The notes: generated from the letters alone by a model not told the origin. Counted from the stretch's first letter, positions 44,314 to 53,965 are shown. The stretch is 64,000 bases of DNA from Flavobacterium tegetincola DSM 22377 (GCF_000425485.1 NZ_AUDN01000024.1:35035-99034), one strand, 5' to 3'. A program made the numbers and translations.

Positions 44314-46290
44314 TTAATACGCTACTAATTCTTTCAACGCTTCTTCAAAACGACCTTTGCTTAAAAACTGATCTTCCAACGCTTTAGTAAATGGAATTGG
44401 CGAATCCAAACTGGCAACCCTTTTTACAGGACCATCCAGATATTCAAAACAATGTTCCATTATCATAGCCGAAATATCACTAGCAATTCCTCCAAACATT
44501 GTATCTTCTTGTAAAATAATTGCTTTACCTGTTTTCTTTACAGATGCAAAAATAGCTTCGGTATCCAGCGGTTGCAACGTTCTTAAATCCAATAGATCAG
44601 CATTGACTTCAGGATTGTTTTTCAACGTATCCAATGCCCAATGCACAGCTGCTCCAAAAGCAATAATTGTTACATCCTCTCCTTCTTTCAATAACGCCGC
44701 TTTTCCAAACGGAATGGTGTAATAATTTTTAGGTACGTCTTGGTGAACGCTTCGGTACAATTGTTTATGTTCAAAAAACATTACTGGATTCGGATCATTA
44801 ATTGCCGTATTCAGCAAACCTTTTGCGTCTATAGGAAATGCTGGGTAAACCACTTTTAAACCTGGTGTTTTAGTAAACCAAGCTTCATTGGTTTGCGAAT
44901 GAAAGGGACCGGCTTGCGTTCCACCACCACACGGCATTCTCACTACAACATCAGCGTTTTCCAACCAACGATAATGTGATTTTGCTAATAAATTTACAAT
45001 TGGATTGAAACCTGTTGACACAAAATCAGCAAACTGCATTTCTACAATCGCTTTATAACCGTTAATCGAAAGTCCCATTCCTGCAGAAACTACAGCACTT
45101 TCACAAATTGGAGTATTTTTTACTCTTCCTTTTCCAAATTGAGCTACAAAACCATCGGTGATTTTAAATGCACCACCATATTCAGCAATGTCTTGACCCA
45201 TGATGACTAAATTGTCATGACGTACCATTGATTCTCGCATACTATTGGAAATTGCATCTATAAAACGAATATTTTCCACGTCTTCTGAAGGTGCAAATTC
45301 TTCAAAATCGTAAGGTTTGTAAACATCATTCATTTCTCCGTCAAAAGTAGCTTCGATATCCGGTTCCGTTTGGACCATAGCCCAATTTTGATCGATTTCT
45401 AACTTGATTTCTGCACGAATTTCATTGTCAACGTCATCTGTAAGTACTTTTTCATCTTTTAAAAATGTTCGGAAATTTTCCACTGGATCTTTCGCAGCCC
45501 ACATGTCCATCAACTCCTGCGGCACATATTTGGTACCACTCGCTTCTTCATGACCACGCATTCTGAATGTTTTAAATTCCAATAAAACAGGTCTTGGCGT
45601 TTCAATCATCGACTTTTTTAATTCCGACAGTTTATTAAACACTTCTAAGATGTTATTTCCATCAATAATGTGCGATTCCATTCCGTATCCCACACCACGA
45701 TCGGCTAAATTCTCGCAACGGTATTGTTCATTTGTAGGTGTGGAAAGTCCGTAACCGTTATTTTCAATTACAAACATTACTGGTAATTCCCAAACAGCTG
45801 CAATATTTAAGGCTTCGTGAAAATCGCCTTCACTTGTTGCTCCTTCACCCGTGAAAACAGCGGTGATTTTTCCGTTTTTCTTTAACTTGTTTGCCAAAGC
45901 AATTCCGTCCGCCACACCCATTTGTGGACCTAGATGCGAAATCATTCCGATAATTTTATATTCTTGCGTCCCAAAGTGAAACGAGCGATCGCGTCCTTTG
46001 GTAAAACCGTTTGCTCTTCCTTGCCATTGCGAAAACAATCGGTTTAAAGGAATATTTCTCCCTGTGAAAACACCTAAGTTTCGGTGCATTGGCAATATGT
46101 ACTCGTCATTATCCAAAACGGCCGTTACTCCACAAGCAATTGCCTCTTGCCCGATTCCTGAGAACCATTTGGAAACTTTACCTTGACGGATTAGAATTAA
46201 CATTTTTTCCTCAATCATTCGAGGCTTTAAAATGCGTTTGTATAAATCAATTAATTGATCGTTGCTCAACTCTTTTTTATCGAAAATCAT
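44314..46290 (-). CDS. Fused 2-oxo acid dehydrogenase E1 alpha-beta
   Basis: A 658-residue thiamine-diphosphate enzyme that decarboxylates 2-oxo acids (branched-chain type likely) for a lipoyl E2. The alpha part (about 1-330) has the ThDP motif GEG then, after ~26 residues, ENNGYG (near 148-178). The beta part (about 345-658) has DIAEYGGAFKIT, CESAVVSAGMGLSINGYKAIVEMQFADF and PCGGGTQAGPFHSQTNEAWF. The two subunits, separate proteins in most bacteria, are fused here as in other Flavobacteriia. E2 and E3 genes are not in this window. Confidence 0.92.
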   Translation of the reverse strand: MIFDKKELSNDQLIDLYKRILKPRMIEEKMLILIRQGKVSKWFSGIGQEAIACGVTAVLDNDEYILPMHRNLGVFTGRNIPLNRLFSQWQGRANGFTKGRDRSFHFGTQEYKIIGMISHLGPQMGVADGIALANKLKKNGKITAVFTGEGATSEGDFHEALNIAAVWELPVMFVIENNGYGLSTPTNEQYRCENLADRGVGYGMESHIIDGNNILEVFNKLSELKKSMIETPRPVLLEFKTFRMRGHEEASGTKYVPQELMDMWAAKDPVENFRTFLKDEKVLTDDVDNEIRAEIKLEIDQNWAMVQTEPDIEATFDGEMNDVYKPYDFEEFAPSEDVENIRFIDAISNSMRESMVRHDNLVIMGQDIAEYGGAFKITDGFVAQFGKGRVKNTPICESAVVSAGMGLSINGYKAIVEMQFADFVSTGFNPIVNLLAKSHYRWLENADVVVRMPCGGGTQAGPFHSQTNEAWFTKTPGLKVVYPAFPIDAKGLLNTAINDPNPVMFFEHKQLYRSVHQDVPKNYYTIPFGKAALLKEGEDVTIIAFGAAVHWALDTLKNNPEVNADLLDLRTLQPLDTEAIFASVKKTGKAIILQEDTMFGGIASDISAMIMEHCFEYLDGPVKRVASLDSPIPFTKALEDQFLSKGRFEEALKELVAY

Positions 46291-46754
46291 AATAATCTAA
46301 CTTATGTTGGGTTGTTTTTTAACGTCCCAAAAATAGGGAAAAATAAAGGTATAAGATTGAAATGTTTTCATATTTTTCTCTTTAATTGTATTCCAAATAA
46401 ATTTAAAAACTCTAACTGTTTTTATTAAGAGCAAGTATAATAATTGTCTTTAATATATTGCTGAAACACTACATCTTACAACGAATCATTTATTATTTAA
46501 TTTACTGTTCCGTGCATTTCTCTTCATCTATCAACTTACACAATATTGAAATTAATAACTGAACTGCTTTACATTCCACAAAAGGTATAACTATTGTGCG
46601 CGTTGCTAAAGATTTATTTTTTTTATCTTTAAGTTCGAAAATTTATTTCGTTTCGTAATGGCGATTAATTCACAAGTACAAAGTAGTTTTTCTGCTGAAA
46701 TTTAAATATCTTACGATTTATAAACCGCAAACATTTTCTCAAACACCAAACTGC
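46291..46754. other. Intergenic region, 464 bp, between divergent genes
   Basis: Divergent upstream region of the E1 gene and the DUF2254 gene. Very A+T-rich with no gene, repeat or clear promoter match found. Confidence 0.4.
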
Positions 46755-47984
46755 ATGATTGACAATTTAAAAAAATGGCTTAAGTTCTACTACAACAATA
46801 TGATTAGCAGTATTGCATTTTATCCTGCATTTATGGCGTTGGGATTTTTACTCTTGTCTTGGGGAATGCTAGAATTGGACTTTTCAGATTGGGGAAAAGA
46901 GTTGAAAACCGGCTTCAAATGGTTGCGACTTCAAGACCCTGGAACGGCACGATCCATCATTTCTACTATTGCTGGAGCGGTCATTTCATTAACCGTATTT
47001 AGTTTTTCGATGGTAATGATTGTCTTGAATCAAGCCGCTTCACAGATGAGTAATCGGGTGTTGAACAGCATGATTCAGAATCGTTTTCAGCAATTGGTTT
47101 TAGGGTTTTATATTGGGACTATAGTTTATGCATTGTTCCTTTTAAGCACCATTCGCGATATTACAAGCGGCATTTACATCCCAGCGTTGAGTATTTATTT
47201 ACTGATTTTCTTTACCATCGTTTCGATCTTTTTATTCATTTACTTTCTGGATTACGTAACACGAACCGTGAAATTTGAAACGGTTATTGAACGCGTCATG
47301 AAGCAGACATTCACGACCATGAAAAAGGATTTTGTTTGCTTAGAAACGCCAGTAATTCCTTGGTTAAACCTACCCTTTGTTACCCTAAAAACACAAGAAT
47401 CCAATTACTTTCAAAATTTTGACAAAAAGCGACTCTTAGAACTGGCACAGTCCGAAAACCTCTTCATCTCTATTATGCAACCTAAAGGAACTTTTCTTTT
47501 AGAAGGAATGGAACTTATAAAAATATATTCCGAAAAAACCATAAGCGATGAATGTCAGAAAAGCATCAGAGCCACCTTTGAATTTTATAACGGCCAGCCA
47601 ATTGATGTAAATGCTGACTACGGTTACCGACAACTTTCGGAAATTGCAATTAAAGCCTTAAGTCCAGGAATTAATGATCCCGGAACAGCTGTAATTGCTT
47701 TGCAATCTTTGATCAGTTTGCTTTGCTATCGCCTTGAAAAAAGCAGTCCAACTCTTTTTACAGACCTTAATAAAATGCCACGAATTCATTTTCCCGTACT
47801 TAATTTTCAAACCATTTTTGAGGAATGCATCGGTCCTATTTGGAATTACGGAAAGAATGACCAGTCGATTCAAAAGGAATTACTTGCGCTAATTCAACAG
47901 CTCAAGGACGCTGACGGCGAACAACTTTATTCAAAATTATTTGACACTTATATTGCAAAAATCGAAAACACGCGCATTTCTTAA
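46755..47984 (+). CDS. DUF2254 membrane protein
   Basis: A 409-residue protein with four N-terminal membrane helices (about 17-38, 73-95, 108-130, 142-165) and a soluble C-terminal half. Motifs SIISTIAGAVISLTVFSFSMVMIVLNQAASQMS near 75-105 and ALSPGINDPGTAVIAL near 305-320 are characteristic of DUF2254. Inner-membrane protein of unknown function. Single gene. Confidence 0.88.
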   Translation: MIDNLKKWLKFYYNNMISSIAFYPAFMALGFLLLSWGMLELDFSDWGKELKTGFKWLRLQDPGTARSIISTIAGAVISLTVFSFSMVMIVLNQAASQMSNRVLNSMIQNRFQQLVLGFYIGTIVYALFLLSTIRDITSGIYIPALSIYLLIFFTIVSIFLFIYFLDYVTRTVKFETVIERVMKQTFTTMKKDFVCLETPVIPWLNLPFVTLKTQESNYFQNFDKKRLLELAQSENLFISIMQPKGTFLLEGMELIKIYSEKTISDECQKSIRATFEFYNGQPIDVNADYGYRQLSEIAIKALSPGINDPGTAVIALQSLISLLCYRLEKSSPTLFTDLNKMPRIHFPVLNFQTIFEECIGPIWNYGKNDQSIQKELLALIQQLKDADGEQLYSKLFDTYIAKIENTRIS

Positions 47985-48045
47985 ATCAGACGTGCTTAGT
48001 ATTTATTGTTCATAACTTTAAAAATACTCATTCCAATAAATTTGA

Positions 48046-48053
48046 TATCTTTG
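48046..48053 (+). promoter_or_regulatory. Bacteroidota -7 promoter element (TATCTTTG)
   Basis: TAnnTTTG match 55 bases before the oxygenase start. Confidence 0.6.
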
Positions 48054-48108
48054 TAACAGCAAGGTTTTAAGCCTTGAGCAAAGTTATTAACATATATTAT
48101 TAAAGAGT

Positions 48109-49059
48109 ATGCAAAATATTCCTAGTGTTGACTTGCGTGATTTCCTTTCGGACAACCCGGAACGTAAACAAAAATTTGTAAATGAAATCGGACGGGCTTT
48201 TGAAGACATTGGCTTCGTCGCATTAAAAGGTCACTTTTTAGAGGACCAATTGGTAACTGAATTGTACGGAGAAATCAAAAATTTCTTTGCATTACCAGTA
48301 GAAACCAAATATTCGTACGAAATTCCAGGTATTGGAGGACAGCGCGGTTATGTATCTTTTGGAAAAGAACATGCCAAAGGCCGAAAAGAAGGAGATTTGA
48401 AAGAGTTTTGGCACTTTGGCCAATACGTGGACAAAGATTCAAAATGGGCTGATGAATATCCCGATAATGTGGAAGTTAAAGAACTTCCTAATTTCAACAA
48501 AGTGGGAAAAGAAGCGTATCAGATGCTGGAGAAAACAGGTATCTACGTTTTAAGAGCTTTAGCCTTGCATTTAGGTTTAGATGAATTTTATTTTGACAAC
48601 TACGGAAAAGAAGGAAATTCAATTCTTAGACCAATTCACTACCCTCCAATTACACAAGAACCAGCAAATGCCATTCGTGCAGCAGCTCATGGCGACATCA
48701 ACTTGATTACACTTTTAATGGGTGCTCAAGGCCGTGGTTTACAAGTGCAAAATCACGAAGGTGAATGGCTGGATGCGATTGCAGAACCGGACGAATTGGT
48801 AATCAATGTGGGCGATATGCTTTCTCGTCATACCAATAACAAATTAAAATCTACGATTCACCAAGTGGTTAATCCGCCGAGAGAATTGTGGGGAACTTCA
48901 AGATATTCAGTTCCGTTTTTTATGCATCCCGTGAGCGACATGCGATTGGATTGTTTAGAGAACTGCATTGATGAAGAGCATCCAAAATTATACGAAGACA
49001 TTTCTGCAGGAGAATTCTTGCACGAACGTTTGGTAGATTTGGGATTAATTAAAAAATAA
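48109..49059 (+). CDS. 2-oxoglutarate/Fe(II) oxygenase, isopenicillin N synthase-like
   Basis: A 316-residue cytoplasmic oxygenase. The N-terminal DIOX_N region is followed by the jelly-roll domain with iron ligands His194 and Asp196 (AAHGDINLITLL), His251 (STIHQVVNP) and the co-substrate Arg265 of RYSVPFF (R-x-S). This is the arrangement of 2OG oxygenases; the family name does not imply beta-lactam synthesis. Substrate unknown. An imperfect hairpin at 49083-49111 may terminate it. Confidence 0.87.
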   Translation: MQNIPSVDLRDFLSDNPERKQKFVNEIGRAFEDIGFVALKGHFLEDQLVTELYGEIKNFFALPVETKYSYEIPGIGGQRGYVSFGKEHAKGRKEGDLKEFWHFGQYVDKDSKWADEYPDNVEVKELPNFNKVGKEAYQMLEKTGIYVLRALALHLGLDEFYFDNYGKEGNSILRPIHYPPITQEPANAIRAAAHGDINLITLLMGAQGRGLQVQNHEGEWLDAIAEPDELVINVGDMLSRHTNNKLKSTIHQVVNPPRELWGTSRYSVPFFMHPVSDMRLDCLENCIDEEHPKLYEDISAGEFLHERLVDLGLIKK

Positions 49060-49082
49060 GTTTTACTTTTATAGTATAAAGG

Positions 49083-49117
49083 AAAGACATTGAGTTTTGC
49101 TTGATGTCTTTTCTGTT
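49083..49117 (+). terminator. Probable terminator after the 2OG oxygenase gene
   Basis: AAAGACAT and ATGTCTTT form an 8-bp stem around a 13-base loop, followed by TTCTGTTTTT. Weaker than the other terminators listed. Confidence 0.55.
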
Positions 49118-49137
49118 TTTAAAATATTTCAAAAATA

Positions 49138-49470
49138 ATGGACCTACAAGACCAATTAAAAAACCTCTTCCCCGACCACGAACCTTCTACTGAAATTGAG
49201 GAAGTTTCCAATGAACCCAAAGAACTCTATATTCAAAAGGAGCCTATGATTTGCAAGTTCGAAAAACGAAAAGGAAAACCAACCACAATTATTGCAGGAT
49301 ACGAAGGAGCAGACGAGGACTTTAAAATTTTAGCCAAGGAAATCAAAAATAAATTAGCCGTTGGCGGAAGTTTCAAAGATGGAGAAATCATCATCCAAGG
49401 AAATTACCGCGATACAATAATGAAATACCTACAAGAAAAAGGTTTCAAAACGAAGCGTGTGGGTGGATAA
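49138..49470 (+). CDS. SUI1/YciH-like translation initiation protein
   Basis: A 110-residue protein with an eIF1-like C-terminal domain: KRKGKPTTIIAGYEG, LAKEIKNKLAVGGSFKDGEIIIQGNYRDTIMKYLQEKGF. The core pattern (G-C/G-G-S-x-K-D, IxxQG) is intact. The bacterial family (YciH) has been linked to fidelity of initiation on specific mRNAs. The N-terminal ~35 residues are acidic and probably disordered. Confidence 0.9.
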   Translation: MDLQDQLKNLFPDHEPSTEIEEVSNEPKELYIQKEPMICKFEKRKGKPTTIIAGYEGADEDFKILAKEIKNKLAVGGSFKDGEIIIQGNYRDTIMKYLQEKGFKTKRVGG

Positions 49471-49609
49471 AAATTTTCAGTTTCGCAACAACTGGATTAG
49501 TTGATAGTGTTAGTACTTTTAGCGACCAACTGCCCAACTTTAAATTTGAAACTTTAAACCTTTCTCCTCAACCTTAAACTTTTAACTTTAAAAAAAATCA
49601 AACAAAATT

Positions 49610-50476
49610 ATGATTCAATCATCAGAACTTATATTAAATCCGGACGGAAGCGTTTACCATCTCAATTGCAAACCAGAACATATTGCACACGACATCATCT
49701 TTGTTGGTGATCAAAATCGGGTAGAGAAAATTACTCAATTCTTTGATTCCATCGAATTTTCTACACAAAAAAGAGAATTTAAAACACAAACGGGAATGTA
49801 TAAAGGAAAACGATTGTCGGTTATTTCGACAGGAATCGGTCCTGATAACATTGATATTGTCATGAACGAACTTGATGCATTAGTCAATGTCGACTTCGCA
49901 ACGCGTCAACCCAAAGAAAAACTAACCTCTTTAAACATCATTCGTGTGGGAACTTCGGGCTCTTTGCAGGCGGATATTCCTGTGGATAGTATGGTGATGT
50001 CCAAATTCGGTTTAGGATTAGACAACATGCTGCACTCCTACTTAATTGATAAAATCACACATCCTGAAATTGAAGATGCTTTTATCTCTCAAACCAATTG
50101 GGATTTGAAAAAAGGCCGACCTTATGTAATTTCATGCAGCGAAAAATTAGAAAAATTAATTGAAAGCGACCAAATTTTCAAAGGATTTACCGCCACAGCA
50201 CCTGGATTTTACGGTCCTCAAGGTCGCGTAGTGCGTCTTGCCATTCAAGATCCCGCATTGAATCACAAGATGGATAATTTTAAATTTGGGGTAACCCGCA
50301 TTACAAATTTAGAAATGGAAACTGCAGCTATTTATGGCCTATCAGCACTTTTAGGGCATGAAGCACTTTCTTTAAATGCAATTGTTGCCAATCGTGCCAA
50401 CGGAACTTTTAGCGAAGATCCTTACAAAGCGGTTGACGCACTAATTGCGTATACTTTAAATAAATTAGCGGAATAA
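49610..50476 (+). CDS. Nucleoside phosphorylase (uridine phosphorylase-like)
   Basis: A 288-residue purine/pyrimidine nucleoside phosphorylase family-1 protein that releases bases from nucleosides with phosphate. Diagnostic segments: VISTGIGPDNIDIVMNELDALVNVD (near 65-90), IIRVGTSGSLQADIPVDSMVMS (near 108-128) and NLEMETAAIYGLSALLGH (near 235-253, with the nucleoside-binding Met-Glu). It matches the uridine phosphorylase subgroup; exact base preference is uncertain. A substrate-binding protein gene follows 39 bases downstream. Confidence 0.88.
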   Translation: MIQSSELILNPDGSVYHLNCKPEHIAHDIIFVGDQNRVEKITQFFDSIEFSTQKREFKTQTGMYKGKRLSVISTGIGPDNIDIVMNELDALVNVDFATRQPKEKLTSLNIIRVGTSGSLQADIPVDSMVMSKFGLGLDNMLHSYLIDKITHPEIEDAFISQTNWDLKKGRPYVISCSEKLEKLIESDQIFKGFTATAPGFYGPQGRVVRLAIQDPALNHKMDNFKFGVTRITNLEMETAAIYGLSALLGHEALSLNAIVANRANGTFSEDPYKAVDALIAYTLNKLAE

Positions 50477-50515
50477 AGGAGTACGATTACAGTATCAAGA
50501 AGTAAGCAGCATAAA

Positions 50516-51364
50516 ATGAAAACAATAAAAATAGCCGGCGTTCCCGAACATTTTAATCTTCCTTGGCAATTGGCCATTGAAAACAACGAGTTCAAAGACC
50601 AAAATATCGACCTTCAATGGACTAATGTTCCTGAGGGAACTGGCAAATTGTGTCAAATGCTTCGCAACGGCGAAACTGATTTGGCCGTAATTTTAACCGA
50701 AGGGATCATTAAAGATATTCTGGCCGGAAATCCGTCTAAAATACTGCAAGTCTACGTGCAAAGTCCTCTAATTTGGGGGATTCACGTAGCTGAACCTTCT
50801 AGTTACCAAACCGTAGAAGATTTACAAGGCACCAAATGCGCCATTTCCCGAAAAGGGTCCGGTTCAGAATTGATGGCGTATGTTAACGCACACAATCAAA
50901 ACTGGAATACAAAGGATTTAAAATTTGAAATCATTAACACCATTGATGGTGCCGTAAAAGCATTGACCGCTGGCGAAGCAGATTATTTTATGTGGGAGCG
51001 CTTCATGACCAAACCACTCGTGGATCAAGGGATTTTTAGACGATTGGGCGATTGCTTGACGCCGTGGCCCAGTTTTGTTATCGTGGCAACGGATGAAATT
51101 ATTAAAAACAATCCAAGTGCAATTCAAAAAATTGCAGATACCATCAATTCAAAAACGGCTACTTTCAAAGAAATCCCTGAAATTAATGCCACTTTAGCGT
51201 CAAGATTCAATCAGAAAATAGGAGATATTCAAGACTGGATTTCCCTAACGCAGTGGTCTCAAGCGCCAATTGATGCAGATATGTTAAACAATGTTCAAAA
51301 TCAGCTTCTTGAATTCGGCATTATCGATAAAAAAGGTACTTTTGCTCAACTGGCCTTGCGCTAA
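50516..51364 (+). CDS. Substrate-binding domain protein without a signal peptide
   Basis: A 282-residue periplasmic-binding-protein-fold protein of the NMT1/ThiY-SsuA type: KIAGVPEHFNLPWQLAIENNEF, TDLAVILTEGIIKDI, AISRKGSGSELMAYVNAHNQNW, ALTAGEADYFMWERFMTKPLVD and PSFVIVATDEII. It lacks a signal peptide or lipobox, so it appears cytoplasmic, and no ABC permease or ATPase is adjacent. It follows the nucleoside phosphorylase and may bind a pathway metabolite, but that is a guess. Confidence 0.8.
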   Translation: MKTIKIAGVPEHFNLPWQLAIENNEFKDQNIDLQWTNVPEGTGKLCQMLRNGETDLAVILTEGIIKDILAGNPSKILQVYVQSPLIWGIHVAEPSSYQTVEDLQGTKCAISRKGSGSELMAYVNAHNQNWNTKDLKFEIINTIDGAVKALTAGEADYFMWERFMTKPLVDQGIFRRLGDCLTPWPSFVIVATDEIIKNNPSAIQKIADTINSKTATFKEIPEINATLASRFNQKIGDIQDWISLTQWSQAPIDADMLNNVQNQLLEFGIIDKKGTFAQLALR

Positions 51365-51386
51365 AAGTAGCCTTCGAAATGCACCC

Positions 51387-52319
51387 ATGATTCAGGAAAC
51401 AAAAACGAAAATTCAACACTTACGAAGTAAATTCCAGCTCAAAAGGCCGTGGAACAACATCGTCATTTTCCTATTAAACATACTGATTACGATTCCTATT
51501 TTCATCATCATCCACCAAAACATCATTGATCCGGAGTGGCCTTTTCAGATTGACCGAATTTTACTTTTTATAGCGATCATTGCCATTATTCAGCTCATAT
51601 TACGACTGTTAAGAACCATTACCATAATTGCACTCGGCATTTATTTGCTGGTCTTAATGTACGGAACCACGATCGGAAATTACGGTTTCAGTGAGGTCTT
51701 TGAAGATTATCGCTCCATGATGTACCTGATGTTGGACAATGCCAACCCGCAAGATTTGATTATCTCAAAACTGCTTCCCTTTCCCAACAAGACTAAGATT
51801 TTAAATGCTATTGATTTTCAGAATCCCAAAGTAAGGAACTTTGCCTTAATGGCAACAACTGAAAATTTTAGGGACGTAAAAGGCTATCATGAATACCGAA
51901 TGATCATCCAATGCTTTGCGGTTTTTAAAGAAGTAAAGCAGCGTTGGAATTACGTAGACGATCCGAAAGGTAAAGAATACATTGCCGCAGCAAGCGAATC
52001 TGTGATGCATTTTTCGGGAGATTGTGACGATCATGCTATTATGATGGCGGCTTCCATCCGAGCTGTTGGCGGCACTCCGCGACTCATTCATACGGGTGGA
52101 CACATTTATCCTGAAATGTTAATTGGTGATAAAAAGGATTTGGAAACCATTAATTACCTCATAAAGGAAGTCCTTTTTCAGCGGGAAAGTAAAGGAAAAG
52201 AAATTCATTACCACATTGATGAACGCGGCCAAATCTGGCTCAACCTCGATTACACTGCCAAATATCCCGGAGGTCCTTTTATGTCCGAAGAAATTTTAGG
52301 TGCTTTGACATTGAATTAA
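51387..52319 (+). CDS. Transglutaminase-like membrane protein
   Basis: A 310-residue protein from ATG 51387; the open frame extends further 5' but overlaps the preceding gene. Helices lie at about 22-42 and 50-90. The C-terminal domain has the transglutaminase-like catalytic cysteine and histidine: FSGDCDDHAIMMAASIRAVGG (Cys near 213) and HTGGHIYPEM (His near 238), then an Asp in WLNLDYTAKYPGG. Probably anchored in the inner membrane; the reaction is unknown. Confidence 0.78.
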   Translation: MIQETKTKIQHLRSKFQLKRPWNNIVIFLLNILITIPIFIIIHQNIIDPEWPFQIDRILLFIAIIAIIQLILRLLRTITIIALGIYLLVLMYGTTIGNYGFSEVFEDYRSMMYLMLDNANPQDLIISKLLPFPNKTKILNAIDFQNPKVRNFALMATTENFRDVKGYHEYRMIIQCFAVFKEVKQRWNYVDDPKGKEYIAAASESVMHFSGDCDDHAIMMAASIRAVGGTPRLIHTGGHIYPEMLIGDKKDLETINYLIKEVLFQRESKGKEIHYHIDERGQIWLNLDYTAKYPGGPFMSEEILGALTLN

Positions 52320-52595
52320 TATGGTGACTGCTTTGCTGCAATTAGGTGCAATAGTAAACTACTTTGAATTTAAATTCCCTAATGTAATGAATCATTTTGC
52401 TTCATAAAAAGCTAAGTTATACCATAGTTTAAGCTGATGCTACTTATATTAGTTTAGGAAAGTAAAACTATAAATGATCTTAAAAAAGTAGTGTTGAAAT
52501 CTCACAACAAAAGTTTTTCATAGTGTAACCCACCCACTTGATGAAAGCCCTAACTTCGTAATAATCATTTTTGTAACAATTAAAAACAAATTATT

Positions 52596-53054
52596 ATGGG
52601 CTTATTCTCGTTTATTAAAGGAGTTGGAGAAAATATTTTCAGTAAAAAAGAGGCTAGCACTCCAGCAGTTGAAACGCACCAATTGAAGGCAGGCGAATTG
52701 ATGGAATACGTAAAAAAATTAGGATTAAAATACGAAATTTTGAAAATCACACTTCGCGGTGACGACGTAATTCTAGAAGGAAAAGTAGCCAATCAAGCCG
52801 ATTCTGAACGAATTACACTTGCTGTTGGAAATGTAACTGGTGTGGATACGGTGGACAACAATATGGAAGTATCCGAACCGAAACCTGTTTCTAAATTTCA
52901 CACAGTGGTGAGTGGCGATACGCTTTCAAAAATTTCTAAAACGTACTATGGTGATGCAATGAAGTACAACAGTATTTTTGAGGCAAATAAACCAATGTTG
53001 ACCGATGTAAACAAGATTTATCCCGGACAAGTATTGCGTATTCCCGAATTATAA
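52596..53054 (+). CDS. kbp: Potassium-binding protein Kbp-like (BON-LysM)
   Basis: A 152-residue protein closely resembling E. coli Kbp/YgaU in size and layout: N-terminal MGLFSFIKGVGENIFSKK, a BON domain (about 30-90, with VAVGNVTGVDTVDNNM-like ending), and a LysM domain (about 100-151) finishing EANKPMLTDVNKIYPGQVLRIPE. The E. coli protein binds K+ in the cytoplasm. No signal peptide, in keeping with that. The symbol rests on overall resemblance. Confidence 0.88.
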   Translation: MGLFSFIKGVGENIFSKKEASTPAVETHQLKAGELMEYVKKLGLKYEILKITLRGDDVILEGKVANQADSERITLAVGNVTGVDTVDNNMEVSEPKPVSKFHTVVSGDTLSKISKTYYGDAMKYNSIFEANKPMLTDVNKIYPGQVLRIPEL

Positions 53055-53074
53055 TACTCATACTATAACTGTTA

Positions 53075-53102
53075 AAAGAGTCGTTTTACGGCTCTTTTTT
53101 TT
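53075..53102 (+). terminator. Rho-independent terminator after the Kbp-like gene
   Basis: AAGAGTCG pairs with CGGCTCTT (one T/G wobble) around TTTTA, followed by a T run. Confidence 0.8.
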
Positions 53103-53170
53103 GTTTGTATAGTACGTAATGAACCGTAGAAAGTTGATATAAGTGTATTGCAGTAAAATTCATAGAGTTG

Positions 53171-53296
53171 ATGGAAGTGCAATACTACCTCATTTTGCTT
53201 TTAATGATATATATTATTTTCTATGTGCTTTTTAGCAAAAAAAATCGCAAAACAACGTTGCATTTTCAACATGACGTGCTCCTCTTGCTGAGTTGA
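53171..53296 (+). other. Possible 41-residue single-pass membrane peptide
   Basis: ATG frame of 41 codons in the long gap: MEVQYYLILLLMIYIIFYVLF, one strong membrane helix, followed by a basic stretch (SKKNRKTTLHF). The helix plus positive tail is the expected topology for a small membrane protein, but A+T-rich non-coding DNA can produce this by chance. No family known. Confidence 0.3.
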
Positions 53297-53549
53297 AGTG
53301 GAAAAAGAGAAGATTTTAAGCGTACCGCTATTTTTAAAGAACCTGAGCTGAAACAAGTTTATAACAATTAGTGATTCCTATAATGAAAGTCTTTTAGAGT
53401 TCGAGGAGTACTTAATTATTTTGAGCGTATGGGTGATGGTATACTATAATCGTCCTCTTCAATTATAATTAATTTTTAAACTCTCCTATCTACAATTTTA
53501 TCCCATTTGTGGCACTTCCTTATGATTACATCCCATACCGCTTCTAGTA

Positions 53550-53830
53550 CCATCATCTTCTTATAGGAAGGTACTATCATTGCATGGAATTTATAGCACC
53601 TTTCTATAGGAATGTAGTATCATTACAAGTAAACTATAACACCTTCCTATAGGAAGGTATTAGCATCGCGTGGAAATTATAACACCTTCCCATAGGAATG
53701 TAATATCATTACAAGTAAACCATAGCATCATCCTATAGGAAGGTAGTACCAGTGTGAGGAATTTATAGCATCTACCTATAGGAATATGCTATTAGCGCAA
53801 GTAATCTATAGTATCTTCCTATATGGGCAC
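53550..53830. repeat. 43-bp tandem array of palindromes (about 6.5 units, 86-bp higher order)
   Basis: Units start at about 53550, 53593, 53636, 53679, 53722, 53765 and 53808 (last one partial), exactly 43 bp apart. Each has a palindromic core, best preserved as CCTTCCTATAGGAAGG. The units alternate: those with GGAAGG end in a GTGGAAATT-like tail, and those with GGAATG end in ACAAGTAAACT-like sequence, so the ancestral unit is 86 bp. The ends are decayed, and there is no cas gene or conserved spacer structure. Function unknown. Confidence 0.9.
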
Positions 53831-53965
53831 ATGAAGTATAGTTTAATCCTTATTTAATCTGTTACAATTTTTTGAAGGAACGAAGTGTTATTTCTCACTT
53901 ATGCCACTCTACAGCAAAATGTTTAAAGGTAATGAACTCTTGATCTGAACATTTATTGTAAAAAA

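Larger units (their letters stand above)
53055..53965. other. Intergenic region, 911 bp
   Basis: Contains a terminator (53075-53102), a possible 41-residue membrane peptide (53171-53296) and the 43-bp palindromic tandem array (53550-53830). The remaining sequence shows no gene, although 911 bp is long for this genome's gene spacing. It lies between the convergent kbp and ung genes. Confidence 0.7.

Noticed and set aside
48109..49059. Isopenicillin N synthase
   Set aside because: Only the 2OG oxygenase fold and ligands are supported; no beta-lactam pathway gene is near.
50516..51364. Periplasmic component of an ABC importer
   Set aside because: No signal peptide and no adjacent permease or ATPase gene.
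53550..53830. CRISPR array
   Set aside because: Period is 43 bp but the whole unit is related between copies (alternating types), there are no unique spacers, and no cas gene is near.
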